Positions 5,801-5,931 of a DNA stretch of 5,931 bases are shown here, piece by piece; the stretch's first letter is position 1; every line of letters starts with the position of its first letter. A program made the position numbers and the translations under genes. The notes under the pieces were generated by a model that was not told where the DNA came from, did not search any database, and saw nothing but the letters and a program-made list of their open reading frames with translations. The stretch is from assembly GCA_030600405.1 (NCBI GenBank), contig JAUVMD010000098.1, positions 1 to 5,931 on the forward strand, given 5' to 3'. Source of the stretch: Nitrospirota bacterium (lineage in GTDB: Bacteria; Nitrospinota; Nitrospinia; Nitrospinales; Nitrospinaceae).

Positions 5801-5931
5801 TCCTGCATCTCTTTCAGTATTTTTTTGAACTTCCGTTTCAACATATCCCGCTTGACCTTGCCCAGCATATCCCAGAACAACTTTCCTTCGAGGTGGTCCA
5901 TTTCATGTTGGAACGCGCGCGCCATAAAACC
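5797..5931 (-). CDS. def: Peptide deformylase, C-terminal 44 residues (gene continues past the right edge)
   Basis: The minus-strand frame ending in TGA at 5797-5799 is open to the window edge. The visible piece begins GFMARAFQHEMDHLEG and includes the family's third motif HExDH (about 5893-5907), which supplies two metal-ligand histidines and the catalytic glutamate. It is followed by a basic tail ([13 protein letters not shown]) typical of bacterial deformylases. The enzyme removes the formyl group from the N-terminal methionine of new proteins, the step that reverses the Fmt modification. The first two motifs (GxGLAAxQ and EGCLS) lie outside the window, so activity cannot be judged fully. 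The stop overlaps the fmt start by 4 bases, and def is the most upstream gene of the operon seen here; its promoter is outside. Confidence 0.94.
   Translation of the reverse strand, partial: GFMARAFQHEMDHLEGKLFWDMLGKVKRDMLKRKFKKILKEMQE

Noticed and set aside
1..5931. Search for CRISPR repeats, transposase remnants, toxin-antitoxin pairs, tRNA genes and riboswitches
   Set aside because: No spaced direct repeats, transposase motifs, cloverleaf-type sequences or conserved riboswitch cores were seen by eye on either strand.

Overview
The window reads as a chromosomal segment of a Gram-negative (diderm) bacterium with moderate G+C. The evidence is a lipopolysaccharide heptose pathway (GmhA and a fused two-domain HldE), an ElbB-type DJ-1/PfpI protein and a standard def-fmt pair. 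The combination would fit Nitrospinota or a deltaproteobacterium-like lineage, but nothing in the sequence fixes the phylum, so this is a guess. No mobile element, CRISPR array, tRNA or rRNA was seen.

Left part (1-448): the 5' end of an unrecognised minus-strand gene runs off the left edge (1-181). It is followed by a 267-bp AT-rich divergent intergenic region with two adjacent inverted repeats and candidate promoters on both strands. Then comes elbB on the plus strand (449-1114), with a strong ribosome binding site and a small hairpin directly upstream of it.

Centre and right (1129-5931): six minus-strand genes are packed tightly in the transcription order def (C-terminal 44 codons only), fmt, uxs, radC, gmhA, hldE. 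Junctions are a 4-base overlap (def/fmt), 26 nt (fmt/uxs), 4 nt (uxs/radC), 2 nt (radC/gmhA) and 0 nt (gmhA/hldE, with a GTG start). A perfect 7-bp hairpin followed by five U residues lies just after the hldE stop and probably terminates the transcript. elbB and hldE converge with only 34 bp between their stop codons.

How the genes fit together: Def and Fmt handle the N-terminal formyl group in translation initiation and maturation. GmhA and HldE supply steps of ADP-heptose synthesis for the LPS inner core. Uxs makes UDP-xylose for surface glycans. RadC is a JAMM-fold protein of unsettled function, historically linked to DNA repair. Heptose synthesis is incomplete here, since gmhB and hldD are absent from the window. 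All main genes are intact and their key residues are present. I found no convincing new system; the points most worth a second look are the unrecognised left gene with its dyad-rich upstream region and the mixed composition of the operon.
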